Shown piece after piece: positions 46,183 to 59,725 of a stretch of 64,000 nt of DNA. Numbering within the stretch: the first letter of the stretch is position 1; every line of letters starts with the position of its first letter. Under the pieces are notes generated by a model. It saw only the letters and a list, made by a program, of their open reading frames with translations, was not told where the DNA came from and did not search any database. The stretch comes from Ziziphus jujuba (taxonomy: Eukaryota > Streptophyta > Magnoliopsida > Rosales > Rhamnaceae), in assembly GCF_031755915.1 (NCBI RefSeq), contig NC_083382.1:12925001-12989000 (forward strand), in the 5' to 3' direction. The position numbers and the translations under genes were made by a program.

Positions 46183-47963
46183 AGCTTTTTAAAATTTTTT
46201 AGTAATATTTACAACTTCTTTTTAGTACTTATTGATTAATTTAATATCATATTTTAATTTGTTTGGGAGCATCTTGTGTTACGAAACAAAGTCTACCTCC
46301 ACTTAATTGATCTATGATTGCTTGGTAAGTTTGTTGTTAATTCCATATTATCAATTATCTTTTAAATTAAATAATATTTTAGTAATACACTTAATTTTTA
46401 TTGATTGCTAATGCTAGTTACATTTAATGTTTAATGTTTAATGTGTAATTTTATATTTGTTGAAGGATGACTGGATTATAGCTTGCGGAGATAGTGAGTT
46501 TTGCATGGCATATTGTGAGAAAGGGATTGAAGAATGTGGAAGAAGACATTTTAAAATAATTTTCATTTTTATGGATTGTTAGTTTATTTAATTATAAGTT
46601 CATTTTGAAATTTAAAATTTCAAATATGGGTTGTATTCTATTTTATATAATAATAGTTGTAGATTTGTTGTAGAATTTATTTGTTGGCGTATGATATATT
46701 TGTATAATTAGGTTGTAGTTGTAGACTTATATTGTAGTTGTATGGTTTTATATTGTATTATTTCACTTGTATTGTAGTTGTATGGTTTTACATTGTATTG
46801 TAGTTAATAGTTAGTTTGTTTGTTATTTTTGCTAGGTGAATATATGTGAAAATTATTTAATTTAGATAATACCTTGAAAAAGATATTTGATTCAAAATAT
46901 AATGTATGAATATGATTGAAGATTGATAATTAAAAAGGTCTAAAAAATTTTTATACAATTTTGAGTCCGATGTATACAATTTCTATCTCAAAATAGCATA
47001 AATAAAAAAATTTGGGCCGAGGCCCAATATGAGACCCAAACTAGCCTAAATCGTTAACCCAACTCAAACCGACCAATGACCATCGGTTCGGTTCGGTTTG
47101 GTTTGGTTTCGTACCTAACCCAAGCCGAGTTGGTCGATTTAGTTTTAAAAAGCCCATAAAACTGAACCGACCTGCACCGAGCGCACCCTTATGTATGAAA
47201 TGGTTTTTTTTTTTTTTTTGAATGGGCAATTTTGGACTTTTTGGTTTTAAACCTAATAAAGAAATTACATTTCTTATACATAAACAAATAAACAAAATTA
47301 CATAAAAAAATCACATTTCTATTTCTGCATCTCTCTCAAGCAAATAAATTATAAATAATCAAATACAAACATTTATCTAAATATTACAGGCTTACAAGTT
47401 ATAATACAGATACAAATTTAAAATACTAATGTAATGTTTAATAATACAAATACAAATTGATCAAGAATTCAACATATATCAAAGGGAAAATTGAAAATTG
47501 AGAAATGCAATGCCACTTCTAGTCTGCCATTGGCACGGCCAAAAAAGAGAATGAGAAATGCAAACACAAAATGCAAATGTCAAAATAACAAATTACAATT
47601 CCAAAGTGCAATTGTCACTACCATTCCAATAGCCATTACCTTTCTCCTGCTGCCACTACCAAACCCTCCAAAAATCCAAAGCCACTCTCCTATTGCCACT
47701 ATTATAAAGCCTACAATCACAAAGGAAACCAAATAAATTAAATCAATACAATATTAGTTTAATAATGTGATGATTATTAAGAAATAAAAAATAAAACTAA
47801 AAGAGTTACTTTCATCATTGTCAAAAACTTTTAATTTTCAAGTCCATCCACTCCACAATGCACAATCAATCCTTTTTATTGTTGCTATCCGGAGTTGTTG
47901 CTACTGTTTGGCTTTGGCAAATCTTGGAGTGACACTAAACAGAAGCAAATATTATAAAAGCAT

Positions 47964-50252
47964 TCAAAAATAATATGATTTGCATATAAACAAACAATAA
48001 TTGCAGTTGCATATTACATTACCTGCATCTAAACTTTCATAATACTCCATATCTTCCATAAAAAATCTGTCCAAACCTGGAGAATCATTAAGCCAATTTT
48101 GACAACATATCAAAGTCTCCACCATTTTAGCTGTCAAAGAGCTCCTAAAAGGATCTAGTATCCTGCCTCTAGTACTAAAAGCATTCTCGGAAGCCACAGT
48201 GGAGACTTGAATGGTGTATACATCCTTTTCAATCTTCTCTAACACAGGGTATTTCTCTCCATTAACTCTCCACTAATTTAAGATATCGAAATCCTTATTT
48301 AAACCAGATTCACAAGGGTCGGCCAGATACCTATCAACATCATTTTTGACCTCCTTACATTGACTTTATTCTCTCTTCTGTAAATAAGCAATCCAAACCT
48401 AGTTAGCATAGTTGGCCTATTCTAATCCATTGCTATTACTATCCAAACTAGTTCCACAAGACTCAACACTAATGGAAGATTGACAACAATTATCTGAACC
48501 CATTTCTTTTTCATTATACCAATTATATAGCCTCATTAAAGTCTTTTTCAAACCATTTGTTGATTTAGTAACCATGCTTTCATCATTGTCATAAAGCGTC
48601 CCATAGCTAAATGACACATAATCCAACTTATATCTTGGATCAAGCACTGCTGCAATTAGAAGTAATTTATTGAATTTCCCATGGAACCCTAATGTTTATT
48701 ATATGTTTCTCTCATTTTCCTTGCCATAACACACAGCCAGTCATCCTCACTATCACAAGTCATCCAATTGTTTTTGTATGGAAGAAACTTGATAGAAGTA
48801 TATATTGGAGGTAACATGTGAAGAGGCACTAAATTTAAGAGTCACATCATAAAAGCCTTTAAGAAATTCGACAAAAACTTTGACAATATCCCAATGCCAA
48901 GCTAAAGGAGATCCAACCTTCTTTCTACCACTATCATCCTATTCAAAATAGGAAGCATAATGTCCATCTTCCTCCTCCATTCTCTCAAAGACTTTTTGAA
49001 ATTTCAAAGCCGACTCTAACATTAAGTATGTGGAGTTCCATATGGTGGAACATCCAAACATACTAAAGCTTTGCTATCGATTTTCTCTTAATTTATATAC
49101 TCTTTAAAATTTTGCAATCGAAAAGGAGACAATCTAACATATCTCACAGCATTACGAATGCTAACAATTAGGTTATCTAATTCTTTCAAACCCTCACACA
49201 CAATCAATTTGACAACGCGTGCACTACATTGAATATGCAAAAAATCAGCATTCAATACACAACTTTTCCAATGTACCATTTTCCTCTTAAGATATGCAAT
49301 TACATTATTTTTTGCACTTGCATTATCAAGGGTTATTGTGAACACTTTTTCAATACCCCAATCATGCAAACAAACCTCAATTAGCTTTATAATTGCCTCT
49401 CCTTTATGATAAGGAACTAGACAAAAACTTAAAATTCTTTTATGTAACATCCAATCATCATCAACATATGGGCAGTCAATGGTATATAACAAACATTTTG
49501 AATAGAAGTCCATGTATCAATTGTAAGACTAACTCTTTGTTGCTTTGCAAGAAATATTGATCTTAAAGCCAACTCCTCATCCAAGTACAATTAATAAATA
49601 TCCCTCACAATGGTTCTTCTAGACGGAGGATCAAACTTAGGACATGCAACACTACAAAAGTATCTAAACCCACAACCTTCTATAAAACTAAAAGCCAACT
49701 CATCCAATATTATCATTTTGGCACATGCCCTCCTACATGCCTCTTTGTTGAAAACTGTAGCTACCAAATTGCTACCACTATCATCGGACTTCCTATCAAA
49801 ATTTAAGGTCTTTTGCTTATTTTCATCTACTTTATAAGGATTTTTTTGACATTGCTTCAATTGGTTCCTTAGGGTACTAGTTCCACACTTCTTAGAACCA
49901 CATGCATAATCCTTATGACAGTATATGCATTCACATCTAGGGTCATCACGATCAGTATCTTCTATTTTAACAAAGTGATCCCATACATCATTTGGTGGCC
50001 TAGAAGGTTTTTTGTTTTTTTTCTCCCCCCTAATCGAGTTTGTGGAGGTAATGTCGATTTGGCATCATACGATGGAGGTTTTGATAGTGGTTGTGATTGA
50101 CTTTGACCTATTGGGGTTTGAGAGGAAGGTGCATTAACTGATGATGGAAAATCTGGGTCTATATCAAGCATATCTAGGACACTGCTTACATAAGAGGAAA
50201 CAAACAAAAACAAGACAGCAATTACACAACAATTCAAGGCCACAAATTCCAC
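47964..50252 (-). pseudogene. hAT (RICESLEEPER-like) transposase, broken
   Basis: Minus-strand pieces in order. A BED finger around 49860-50000 (VWDHFVKIEDTDRDDPRCEC, then CHKDYACGSKKC). A middle region in 49088-49513 (DDDWMLHKRILSFCLV, FTITLDNASAKNNVIAYL). A central fragment with MLDPRYKLDYVSFSYG in 48417-48647. The dimerisation region in 47964-48245 (YTIQVSTVASENAFSTRGRI, LDPFRSSLTAKMVETLICC). Stops and shifts separate them. RICESLEEPER-type proteins are hAT-derived; this copy looks like plain transposon decay rather than a domesticated gene. Confidence 0.82.
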
Positions 50253-50539
50253 AATCTCAACCCGATTAAATTACAATAAATTAAACAGTAATTTCAAAAA
50301 TGTGGATCCATCTGTTTGAAATACATGTACCCGCTACAACGCAATGAAATGAAATAAAAGAGAGATGATTTTAAAGTTTTGAAAAAATTGCTGTCTCTTA
50401 GACTCCTAGTACTTAATAATGCTTAGCAATTAGAAATTGCATTAAAAAAATTTGTCTCTCTTTTAAAAATTGCTGTCTCTTAGACTCCTAATACTCAAAA
50501 AATTCCACAATATTCAAAAATTGCACAATATTTGACAAT

Positions 50540-51110
50540 TCCACAAAGATTACAAATTAAACAGCAATTTACAAATTTCAAAGTCACAAAGACTCTGAAA
50601 TGTAAGCTAACTATTTTAAAATTGCACAATTTCAACTACAAACATGCAAATAATTTGTTTAAACAGTTCCAATTTCAACTTCAATTCCATAATATGAAGA
50701 AGTTGCACAATATTCAACAATTCCACAAAAATTATAAATTAAACAGCAATTTCCAAATTTCAGAGTCATAAAGACTTTGAAATGTAGCTAACCATTTTAA
50801 AATTGCACAATTCCAACTACAAACATGCAAATAACTTGTCTAAACAGTTCCAAATTCAACTTCAATTGCATAATATTCCACAATATTCAGAAATTGCATA
50901 ATATTCCACAATTCCACAAACACTAAAAATTAAATAGCAATTTCTGATATTTAGAGTCACAAAGACTCTGAAATGAAAGCTAACCTTTTTAAAATTCAAT
51001 TTTAGAAATTTAGAATCACAAAGACTCTGAAATATAAGCTATCCTGTTTAAAATTGCAATTTCAAAAATTTTGGAGTCACAAAGACTCTAAAATGTAAGC
51101 AATCTCACGA
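50540..51110. repeat. Subterminal direct repeats of the outer hAT
   Basis: The word AGAGTCACAAAGACTCTGAA and close variants recurs at about 50579, 50762, 50956, 51012 and 51075. It is usually followed by ATGTAAGCTAACC and TTTTAAAATTG. The core is palindromic (AGAGTC...GACTCT). Longer units of about 190 bases hold the first two occurrences. hAT transposases bind subterminal repeats, so these may be former binding sites. Confidence 0.6.
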
Positions 51111-52439
51111 TTTAAATTCAAAACTTCATAAAAATAGAGTTTCAAAGACAATCCAGAGATACAATTCACAATTCAGCATTTTAAAAACATATGAACTCTC
51201 ACACTAAAACTATTTTAAAACCATATGAACTGTCATAATTAAACTATTTTAGAAGCAATTCAACATTTCACAGAGACAATTCAGTTTTTGAATTTTGAGT
51301 CAAATTCAGAGTCACAATCACAGAGACTCTGAATTATGAAAGTCAATTTAACCACACTTTATCCATCCACAACCACGACCAGTGAGAGTTTGAGAGAACA
51401 GAACAATTTACCGTTATTGTAGCTTTGAGCACAGATCCACACACGAGCACAACATAGCCACGACCACGAGCCACGGAGCTGCCTCACTTTTGAACGACCA
51501 ATTTTCTCAAAAATTAAAATTCAACAGTCAGTAAACATTAAACAATTAATATTTGAGATTTGAGATTTGAGATCATCAAAGAAAAATATATAATTTTAAA
51601 ATAGTGATTTTATAGAAATTAACTAAAAGGGAAATTTTTTTTTGGGGAAACTGGAAATTTACAAAATTACTTGAGAATTAACGTGATGGTTGGTGACAAG
51701 ATGACGGGAATCAAAGTTGTTGATGGTCTCGCAGCCACTGGCCCACCATAGAGTAATGGTGATAGAGCTAGGGTTTCGGTCGGCCAACCTGAGAATGGAT
51801 AGATTGGAGAGTAAGAAAGTGAGAGTGAGAGTAAAAAAGATAGAGATTGAATTTTAGAGCAAGAGATAGAGATAGAGAGAGATAGAGAGAGTGAGAGGTC
51901 CGATCGAGAGGGTGAAATGGTGAGAGATTGGGAGTGAGAGAATGGAAGAAAGAGATTATTGTCATCGGAAAGATGGCGGGGGACCGGAGGAGATGCTCAT
52001 TGGTAGTCGCTGGTGAGTGGTGACCGAGAGTGACGGTTAGGGTTTCAAAGAGTTAGGTTTTAGAGAGCCTTACCCTTTTTTTTTTTTTTTTTTCAAAAAC
52101 AAAGAGTGAAAGAGGAGGGAGAGAGAATGAGATCGATCGAGAGAGGCCCAAGAGTGAGAGAAATAGTTTTTTGTTTTTTGTTAAATCAAATTATTTTATA
52201 TATATAAAAATGTAATTATATATATATATATATATATTTATAATATTTAAACATCTGGTTCGGTTTGGAAGTTTTGAGCATATCTCAGTATTTAAACCGA
52301 CAACCAAACCAAACCACTTCTTCTTCAGAACCGAACAGCCCAACCGATCCCAACCAATCCGATTTGTATGCATTCGATTTGGTCAGGTTTACCTGTCCGG
52401 GGGTTTCCCCGGTTATTTGCCCACCCCTATTCATGAAGG

Positions 52440-53529
52440 TCTCCTTTCACTTTGAGAGCTCACCCTTTGAACATGGTTCAGTCTCTGTACGTCTGGTTAT
52501 AATAATAAAGTTTCATCAAGCTTTTAAAATAAAAATAATATAATATTCCATCATCCAAAGATAACGACATGTCCTAAAATGTTATCTGCACTATTGATGG
52601 TTTTCCATATATGACAGAGTTTGTAACAAAATTGCAATTTTACCAAACTGACATGCGAGTGTAAATTTAAGAATCTGTATGGGCTTTTTGTCAATTTGAC
52701 TTTAAAAGGCATGGCATATGCCTTCTTGCTGACTCAGATACCAGGTGAAAATTAATCATTTTTAATTGCCATAAAAAATTAAAAATCACTAAACCAGTAG
52801 TCACCTCCCCAGGTTCTTTAATATTATTTATAATGAGGTGTTGTTGATAAGTTAGATGTAAAAACATTTGACCTTCGTTTTTTATTTTTTTTATTTTTTT
52901 TATTTTATCTTTTTATATATCCAAAAGATAATAAGTACACATTAAGAAAGGATTAAAATGTAAACTCGACTGTTTTATTTTGCCAAAGCCAAATGGGGTA
53001 GTCTTACTTTGTTTGGATTATTCATTATTTTAAAGGTTGTATAAATCTTGAAGCTTCTCTTGCTGGTCATGTTTTACCAGTTAACTGGTTAAGATAAGAG
53101 ACCAAATTTTACTGGTTTTGGATTTAAGCTGTTCCACGAAACTGTCTAATCACTTTTAATAGGCCAAAAACAATATTTTAGAAGCCAAGCCAAACAGGTC
53201 ATTATATATCAACACAACTTTTGCATACTGAAATAGACAAACAGAAACCTTCAATGACAATCTTTATAGAGGCTCCAGTATACAAGGAGAGGATATTTGA
53301 TAACGTTTTCCACACAGCAATACATTGTATGAATAAACAGGAACCTATATTGGCATGTTATTTTTTCGAAAAGACAAATAGAATGAAAATGGAAAACGGA
53401 AAGAAAAGCATTAAGCCTTTTTCCCACTATGGCCATGGATCAGCCCTTAATGGGGTTCTGCTATAAAGGTCCTAAAACTTTGCAGCTTTTGCTACTATGC
53501 TATGGAGTTATTTGTAGAGAATCAACGTT
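52440..53529. other. Intergenic upstream of the Nudix 3' end
   Basis: AT-rich with T-rich tracts near 52880-52910. No gene is recognised. The plus-strand frame at 53221-53466 (81 residues) shows no family features. Confidence 0.45.
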
Positions 53530-55766
53530 TCATGGCTGATTGTTAGTAGAAGAAGTTTTGAAGCCCATATAGAGGTTGTTGCAGTACATATAATTTCTTT
53601 TGCCAGAAGTTGAGGTTGCAGGCACTGCAGAAAAACCGACATAGCCTGTGTCCAACTTTGCCAAGCAGACTTTGGCAATGAGATTGAACATTTCATTTTT
53701 TTGGTTAAAGGGTTGAGCTGCATATTCTTCAACTGGCATCCACTAGAGAAAAAGCAACAAAAATAAAGAATAACTTAGGTAAGTATTGGAATTCGTTTTC
53801 TTTTTTTTGTTTTGTCAGACACATTCTCTGTTTCGTTGTTTCCTTCTTTTTATTTTTTATTTTTTTATTTTATTTATATTTTTTTACTAATTCTATGTAA
53901 ATAATGGCAGTGTAATGAAGGGACAAGAGGAATAAGAAATTCTTCCTGCAATCCCATAAAAAGCACACATAAGAGCATCTAAGTTCATTTCCCTGTAGCA
54001 AATTGCAATAAAAATCAGAAGTTTGACTGTTTCACTGTTTTTCTCTGTTCATGACCTCCAAATTTTATGATGGTACCAGAAGTTACCTGGGCTTCCGCAA
54101 CCTCTGAATCCCGCTTCTGGATGTCAAAGGAATGAGGTTTTAACAAGCAAACAAAGAACAAATCTGATTTGCTAAAGAATGCCTGGTGACTTTGCCTGTA
54201 AAGTGTGAGAATTTAATAAGGACAAAAAGAAAAGGAGGTACAAGGAGATTTTAAGGAAAAATGCTGAAACTAGCAATTTCTGTCTTATGAATGATTGATT
54301 TTGAGCACAATTAGAAAGTAAGCGTCTATAAATGTGCAACAAATTGATTGATGAAGTCAAAATCCTTACCTAAATGCTAAAACTTCCACGAATTCTGTCT
54401 GAATCTGAAGTAAACTAAAGAAGTGTTATTATTTACATAGGAAAGCAGTAAACTACATGGAAAAAGCATTTTCATATGAGTCTAGATATTGCTAGTTTAA
54501 AACTTACCCCTGTCTCTTCCTTCACTTCTCTAATTGCTGCATCACATATATCCTCTCCCTGTGGATGTAAAAAATTAATGCATGATGTATAACTTAAAAT
54601 ATTTGGCAAAGACCCACATTTTTTTATGCACTCACTTCATTAGTAACCCCTGTAGGCAACTTCCACACACCTGAACCTCTAAACATGCCCCTGCTTTCCT
54701 GAACAACAAGCACCTACCCAACAATATAACCTAATATCAGTAGCCAAATATAACATGCTATCGTTAAAGGTTACATAAATTGGAACATATTGTTATAGAA
54801 AGGAAAAAAAAGAAAAAAAGAAAGAGATTTAGACATCATGGCTTCCTTTTCTTCCAGTCAGAGCAGCTTGGAATCTATGTTCTTAACAATTATAAGGAAC
54901 AAAAAGGTAACAAAGTGATACTCCTGGTAATGAAATTTAATTCGGCCTTTGATCAACTGTAATAAAAACTATGCATTATTGCAGTAACTCAATTAGTTTG
55001 GCTTCATCACACAAAACACATTAAATTCAAGTTGATATGCCACACAAAAGATTAATCTTTCATTAGGGAAAAAAAAAATCACCATAATTAAGAGGTTAAA
55101 TTGATCTAAGACAATTTCACATTCCTTGATTTCATTTGTTGCGAATACCAGGAAATTCAGTGTTAGATCTAGGAAAAAAAAAAAAATATATTACCTCTCT
55201 CTTATGGTTTGTGACAAAAGCACCAATTCCCACTCGATGTGAAGCATTTACAGGAAGAGTTTCAACAGTATCAGGAATCCAATATACTAGCATTAAGTAA
55301 TCAGATTCCGCATGGTGGTACCTAAATCCTTCCTATGAAATTCAAACAAGAAGCCTGAGATTGTAAATCAAGCAGATAGAGACCCACTACCATAGCAGAA
55401 AATTCTAATGACCAATCCCATCTTCAAATTGGATTCCTAATAGAAAGCTCAGTTAGAGTGAAGAAAGCAATAATTTACCTTCACTGCAGCATCAACTAGA
55501 CTAGAAAGCTCAATAGGCAATTTGATCCAAACACCCTGCTTCCCCTGCAGCGTTAACATTCAAAATAAATAATAATATAGTAGCAGATCAGACGTCAAAT
55601 GAACAAGTGAAGACCGTAAAATCCTTACCTGCTGCCTCCAATGTGATATTGAAGCCTTTAGCGATGTAGAAAAAATATTAGGATCCACAGCTTCTTTCAT
55701 ATCTACTCGAACTCCTCCACGTAGATCATCAATTGAACTGAGTAATTCAACTCCAGTTTCTGCCAT
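53530..55766 (-). CDS. NUDT2/10-like: Nudix hydrolase, plant NUDT2/NUDT10 group
   Basis: Eight exons: 55629-55766, 55479-55544, 55195-55332, 54636-54713, 54508-54558, 54370-54404, 54087-54195 and 53530-53742, giving 275 residues, the normal length for this group. The N-terminal domain has DDLRGGVRVDMKE and SHWRQQGKQGVWIKLPIEL. Then come EGFRYHHAESDYLMLVYWIP and ASHRVGIGAFVTNHK. The Nudix box is complete across exons 4-6: G-x5-E-x7-REVKEETGI, within PTGVTNEGED and CDAAIREVKEETG. It is followed by FVEVLAFRQSHQAFFSKSDL and the C-terminal MPVEEYAAQPF. Family members hydrolyse ADP-ribose or NADH in the cytosol, with Mg2+ held by the box glutamates, and affect stress redox balance. All splice sites fit GT-AG. 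The Met at 55766 gives the family length; an upstream in-frame Met (55872) would add 35 residues. It is the only ordinary enzyme gene here. Confidence 0.9.
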
Positions 55767-57461
55767 CACTTGCTCTTGAACTGCTAGTGAACTTGTTGAA
55801 ACCAACAATTGTGGAATCAAGTAAGGGATTTTATATTTTCGGTCTAAAAATATAAGGTAAAAAATGATATCCACTAAGTAACTCTATGAAACAATTCATA
55901 GAACATTAACTTGGCAGCTAACAAGAAGAAAAAGCCACAAAATTCCAATTAATATAAGAGAATTTTTGTCTTTGACGTAGTGAAGGGTTATGCCAAAAGA
56001 GAGGGAAAAATAAAAATAAAATAAACGGACGACGTATTGAAGGGTTTGAGAAATAAGAATAGGAGGAAATAGTATAATTTGTGTAAACCATTTTTCTTAA
56101 ATTATAAATTAATAGTAATTTGTAGAAAAAAATAAAGCCTTGTAATTTTTATTTTTATTTTTTGAAAAAACAAATAGGAAGAAAAGTAATAAAAAATTGT
56201 TAAACAAGAAAAATAGTGGATTTAAAATAATTGTAAAAATAAAATATTTTAAACAATTTTACGTTATAATGTGTATGAGAATTTTCTTAAAAAACAACGA
56301 TGGAGTGCAGATAAATAAATATTATTTTAAAATAAATAAATTTGACTTAGGGAAAAAAAAAGTCATAAATACAAGTATATTTATTGATGTTGTTAAAAGA
56401 TCTCAATCTTTTGCAGAAAAAGGATATTATTAAAAAACCTTCAAATTTTTTTTAAAGAGCTAAAATTGTATTTTAACAATGTTTTGAAAAGTTATTTTAA
56501 TTGGTTTAGTAGAATATCTCATCAATTCATTCAATAGTTAATTAACTATATTTTCCCAAATTAAAAGATACCCATAATTATTGTTATTTAACAAAATTGG
56601 AATTTGTTCAACTTAGCAGGTTTCTCAAAGTCAAAACCAAGCACTGCAGCTTGACAAACTATACTGCCAGGCTCGGTCAAAAGAACAAGCGAGCATAACC
56701 TCCCAAACAGTTTTGGAGAAAAAAACTCTTATGAGGTGTTTGGATAATGGTAAAGTTAGTGTAAATCTAAAATTTTTTAGAAAAATAAAATTTTTTCTTA
56801 TTTGGATAATATTTAAGAGAAGAAATTTGTAAGTTCAAGTGGAAAATAAATCTAGTAATATGGGAAATTAACAGGAAAAATAGATCTTACTAAAGAGGTA
56901 TCATTCTAAAATTTTCTGATAAACTAATATTATGTATTTTTTTGAATATAAATTTATCCTTTAATTTTAATATATAAATTTATTTAATTACTTATAAATT
57001 TTATTTTCCTCTGTTATTATTTTTATTAAATATTATATTAGTGATAAAATATTAATTTAAAATTAAATTTAAATGAGTTGTAATAGGTGTATAATCATGT
57101 CGGGTTGAAACTGACACGTTTAATAAATGGATCATAACGGGTCAATTTCGAGTTAAACAAGTTAACCCGAAAATGACATGATTAATATTCGTGTTAAACG
57201 GATTGCTCTGATTATGAACCGAACCCATTTATAATAAATCTAAACCCATTTATTCCGTGTCGTTTTCGAGTCGTGTCGCTGTATCATGACCCAAATTGCC
57301 AGATCTACCATATAGTACTCTATCATGTTCCCTGTCCTTTACATAAGAAATTATCAGAGGAGCAAAGCACTTCGAAAGTCTAGTCTTTTTTTTTTTTTTC
57401 TTTGTTTTTTTATGAAGTCTTGAAAGTCTAAGTCAATTCATTAGTAGTGTCATTCACCATA

Positions 57462-57492
<31 letters not shown>

Positions 57493-58890
57493 AATAATAA
57501 TTCTGTAGGTAGTGTCAGCCAAGTTCCTTGTGGAAAAATAATTGGTTTGTTGACTCTGAAAGTGTAGCCAATATTTTGTTTCTTTTCTATATCAGCTTAA
57601 TTTTAGTATCAGCTAGTATGGTTCCCGAAAATATTGTATGAAACTGGTATTTTAGGTTTGCATTTATTTATTTAATTATATATGTCGTATTAGGGATATG
57701 GAAATAACTGATATCTGTATATAAATATAGTACAATATACATAATACGTATGACTTTAGTCATTTTTTTTTTTTTTTTGGGGAAACTGAAACTAATGCAA
57801 ATTCTATCAAAGACAAGCAAAGTATGGGAAAAAAGTCACAATTCGCAAAATGCATTGTATTGCTCACATCATGTAAGTACTCAAAACTCTTAAATTAAAT
57901 TGTTGCTTAAAGATTATGGTTATATATTTCGGTCTCAATATGGTTCTATGTTTAACTTTCTTTTTTTCTTTTGAAGAAATGTTATCATGAAGACATAATT
58001 TTTTATAGGTATTGTTTGTACCAGATATAATAGATTTTTATTTTTTATTTTTTATTTTTTATAGGAAAAAGTGCGAACAGAACAAAGTCTAAAAGAGGGG
58101 GGAAAATTGGACCTTCTTTAACCAATTTCAATTCATAAAGTCCTTCATAAGTCTCCCCTTTAATATCAACTTTTCCCCGACAAGCGAAGAATCATATTAT
58201 GAAAGTTTAATCGATGCTTTAGGAAGTATCATCGAAGTTCCTTGTGTGGAAAAATAATTTGTTGAGACTGAAGTATAGTCAACAATAATTGTTTATTTTA
58301 TTGTATCCTTTCAATCTCAGTAACGACTTCTTGGATGCTTCTAAAAATATATTTTATGAAAGTGGTATTACACATTAGCTTTTATTTATTTATGATTTAT
58401 TAGAGGTACAAATGTAAATTAATCTCATTATGCAGAAGGGTTCTATAATTTTTGTTTTTTGTTTTCCAAATGATGTGAAAATTATTATTATATATTAGCT
58501 GTTAAAAATTTATATAAATAATTGAACTCTTAAATAGATAAATATCGTAAATTATAATTTATTAAATAAATATTATCATATCATTTCATTTTATTGCGAT
58601 ATCTTTTCCAACAGTTTCTTGCATCTATAGGAAATTGTAATAAAAAATTTGATACTTTTACCTCTTCTTTTTTAAATAAACAGTAAACACGAATTTTATT
58701 TGTTTATTTTAAATTAACATAATTGATTGACTATTAATTATTGAAGGAGACTTTTCCAATCCGTAACCTGTAAGGTAGACTTTTCCAATTATTAAACATA
58801 GGATTGACAGGGCATTGCATGGATTTATGGGAGAAAGATGCCAGTAAGTGCATGCATGACTTTATTTATTATACATTGAATGGCTTCAAG
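55767..58890. other. Intergenic upstream of the Nudix gene
   Basis: No gene is recognised. The Nudix promoter should lie in about 55875-56500, but no convincing TATA box was chosen. About 57070-57310 is a hAT/MITE-like remnant rich in CGGGTCAA, TTAACCCG and CGTGTCG words. (AAAT)n lies at about 57463-57490. Confidence 0.45.
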
Positions 58891-58898
58891 GCTATGAT

Positions 58899-59573
58899 TA
58901 GGAATGACAATTGCCCCAACCAACTCCAATCCTACGGTCCATTGCCCCTCATGGGGCGATTTTTTACCAAAAAATTGCGAGTACGGGGTGCATTCGGGAT
59001 ATATAGATTTAAAAACCGAATTGAAGACGGGCTGGAGGCAGGAAAAAAAGCCTCGGCCCAAATTTGGCCCGATAGATATATATATATATATATTGATTTA
59101 TTATTTTTAATAATAATAATTTTGTTGTATTATTTTTTGTATATAAATAAAAATATTTATTATTTTTTTTTAGTTGTAACTAAATAATTTCATAACCGAT
59201 GATAAAAATATTTAATGAAATTATAAATACTTTATAACAAATATTTAATTACTTTCAAACATATTTTTACTATCGATATTGACCGTTGACATCATCTTGA
59301 TATATTTTATTATATTTTTATTGTATTTTAGTTACTTTATTTATATTTTATTTATAAAATTTTTTTTATATAAATTTTTTAAAAAAATTATATCAATTAT
59401 TAAAAAAAAAAAACAGCGAAAACCATCCTATCTCATCTCCGATTGGAAAATTCCCGTATCCATCCCGCCACTAAAAAAACAGAAAAAACAAAGAAGATGG
59501 GATGAAAAATTTTTCACAGAAACGGAGACAGGATTTTAAAAATTGACCCTGTCCCGCCCTGTTTACATTTCTA
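58899..59573. mobile_element. Non-autonomous hAT-like element with perfect 8-base duplications
   Basis: The 675-base insert is flanked by GCTATGAT on both sides (58891-58898 and 59574-59581). The ends are TAGGAATGACAATTG and, inverted, TAGAAATGTAAACAGGG. The inside is GC-rich near both ends (words CCTCGGCCC, GTCCCGCCC) and AT-rich in the centre. There is no coding capacity. The 8-base duplication and T-A-G-rich short ends fit the hAT superfamily. Confidence 0.78.
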
Positions 59574-59725
59574 GCTATGATTTAAAAATACAACAATAAT
59601 TTATAAAGGTTATTTTTTTCAATTAAAGTACTAATGTTTTTATTAATTAATTTCATATTAAATTATTAATATATTTTTTAAATCTTATTAATAAGGAAGA
59701 TTGATGCTAAAATAGTTATATGCTA

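Larger units (their letters stand above)
43910..47191 (+). mobile_element. Nested hAT element
   Basis: The ends are TAAGGGTGGACA on the left and, inverted on the right, TAAGGGTGCGCTCGG. The flanks are GGTATGAA and TGTATGAA (seven of eight bases identical). It has CCGAACC-type words near both ends. Only the C-terminal part of a transposase remains (45769-46182), on the plus strand. Confidence 0.72.
43542..52429 (-). mobile_element. hAT element with BED-finger transposase remnant, host of a nested hAT
   Basis: The ends are TAGGGGTGGGCACGG on the left and, inverted on the right, TAGGGGTGGGCAAATAACCG. The flanks are TTCATGATGG and TTCATGAAGG, an almost perfect repeat containing the 8-base duplication typical of hAT. 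The transposase on the minus strand (47964-50252) is broken. A second hAT element (43910-47191) sits inside. GC-skewed CGGTTCGGTT words near both ends are subterminal motifs. Confidence 0.7.

Noticed and set aside
58804..59187. 127-residue plus-strand frame
   Set aside because: It runs across the border of the non-autonomous hAT-like insert and ends in AT-rich repeats.
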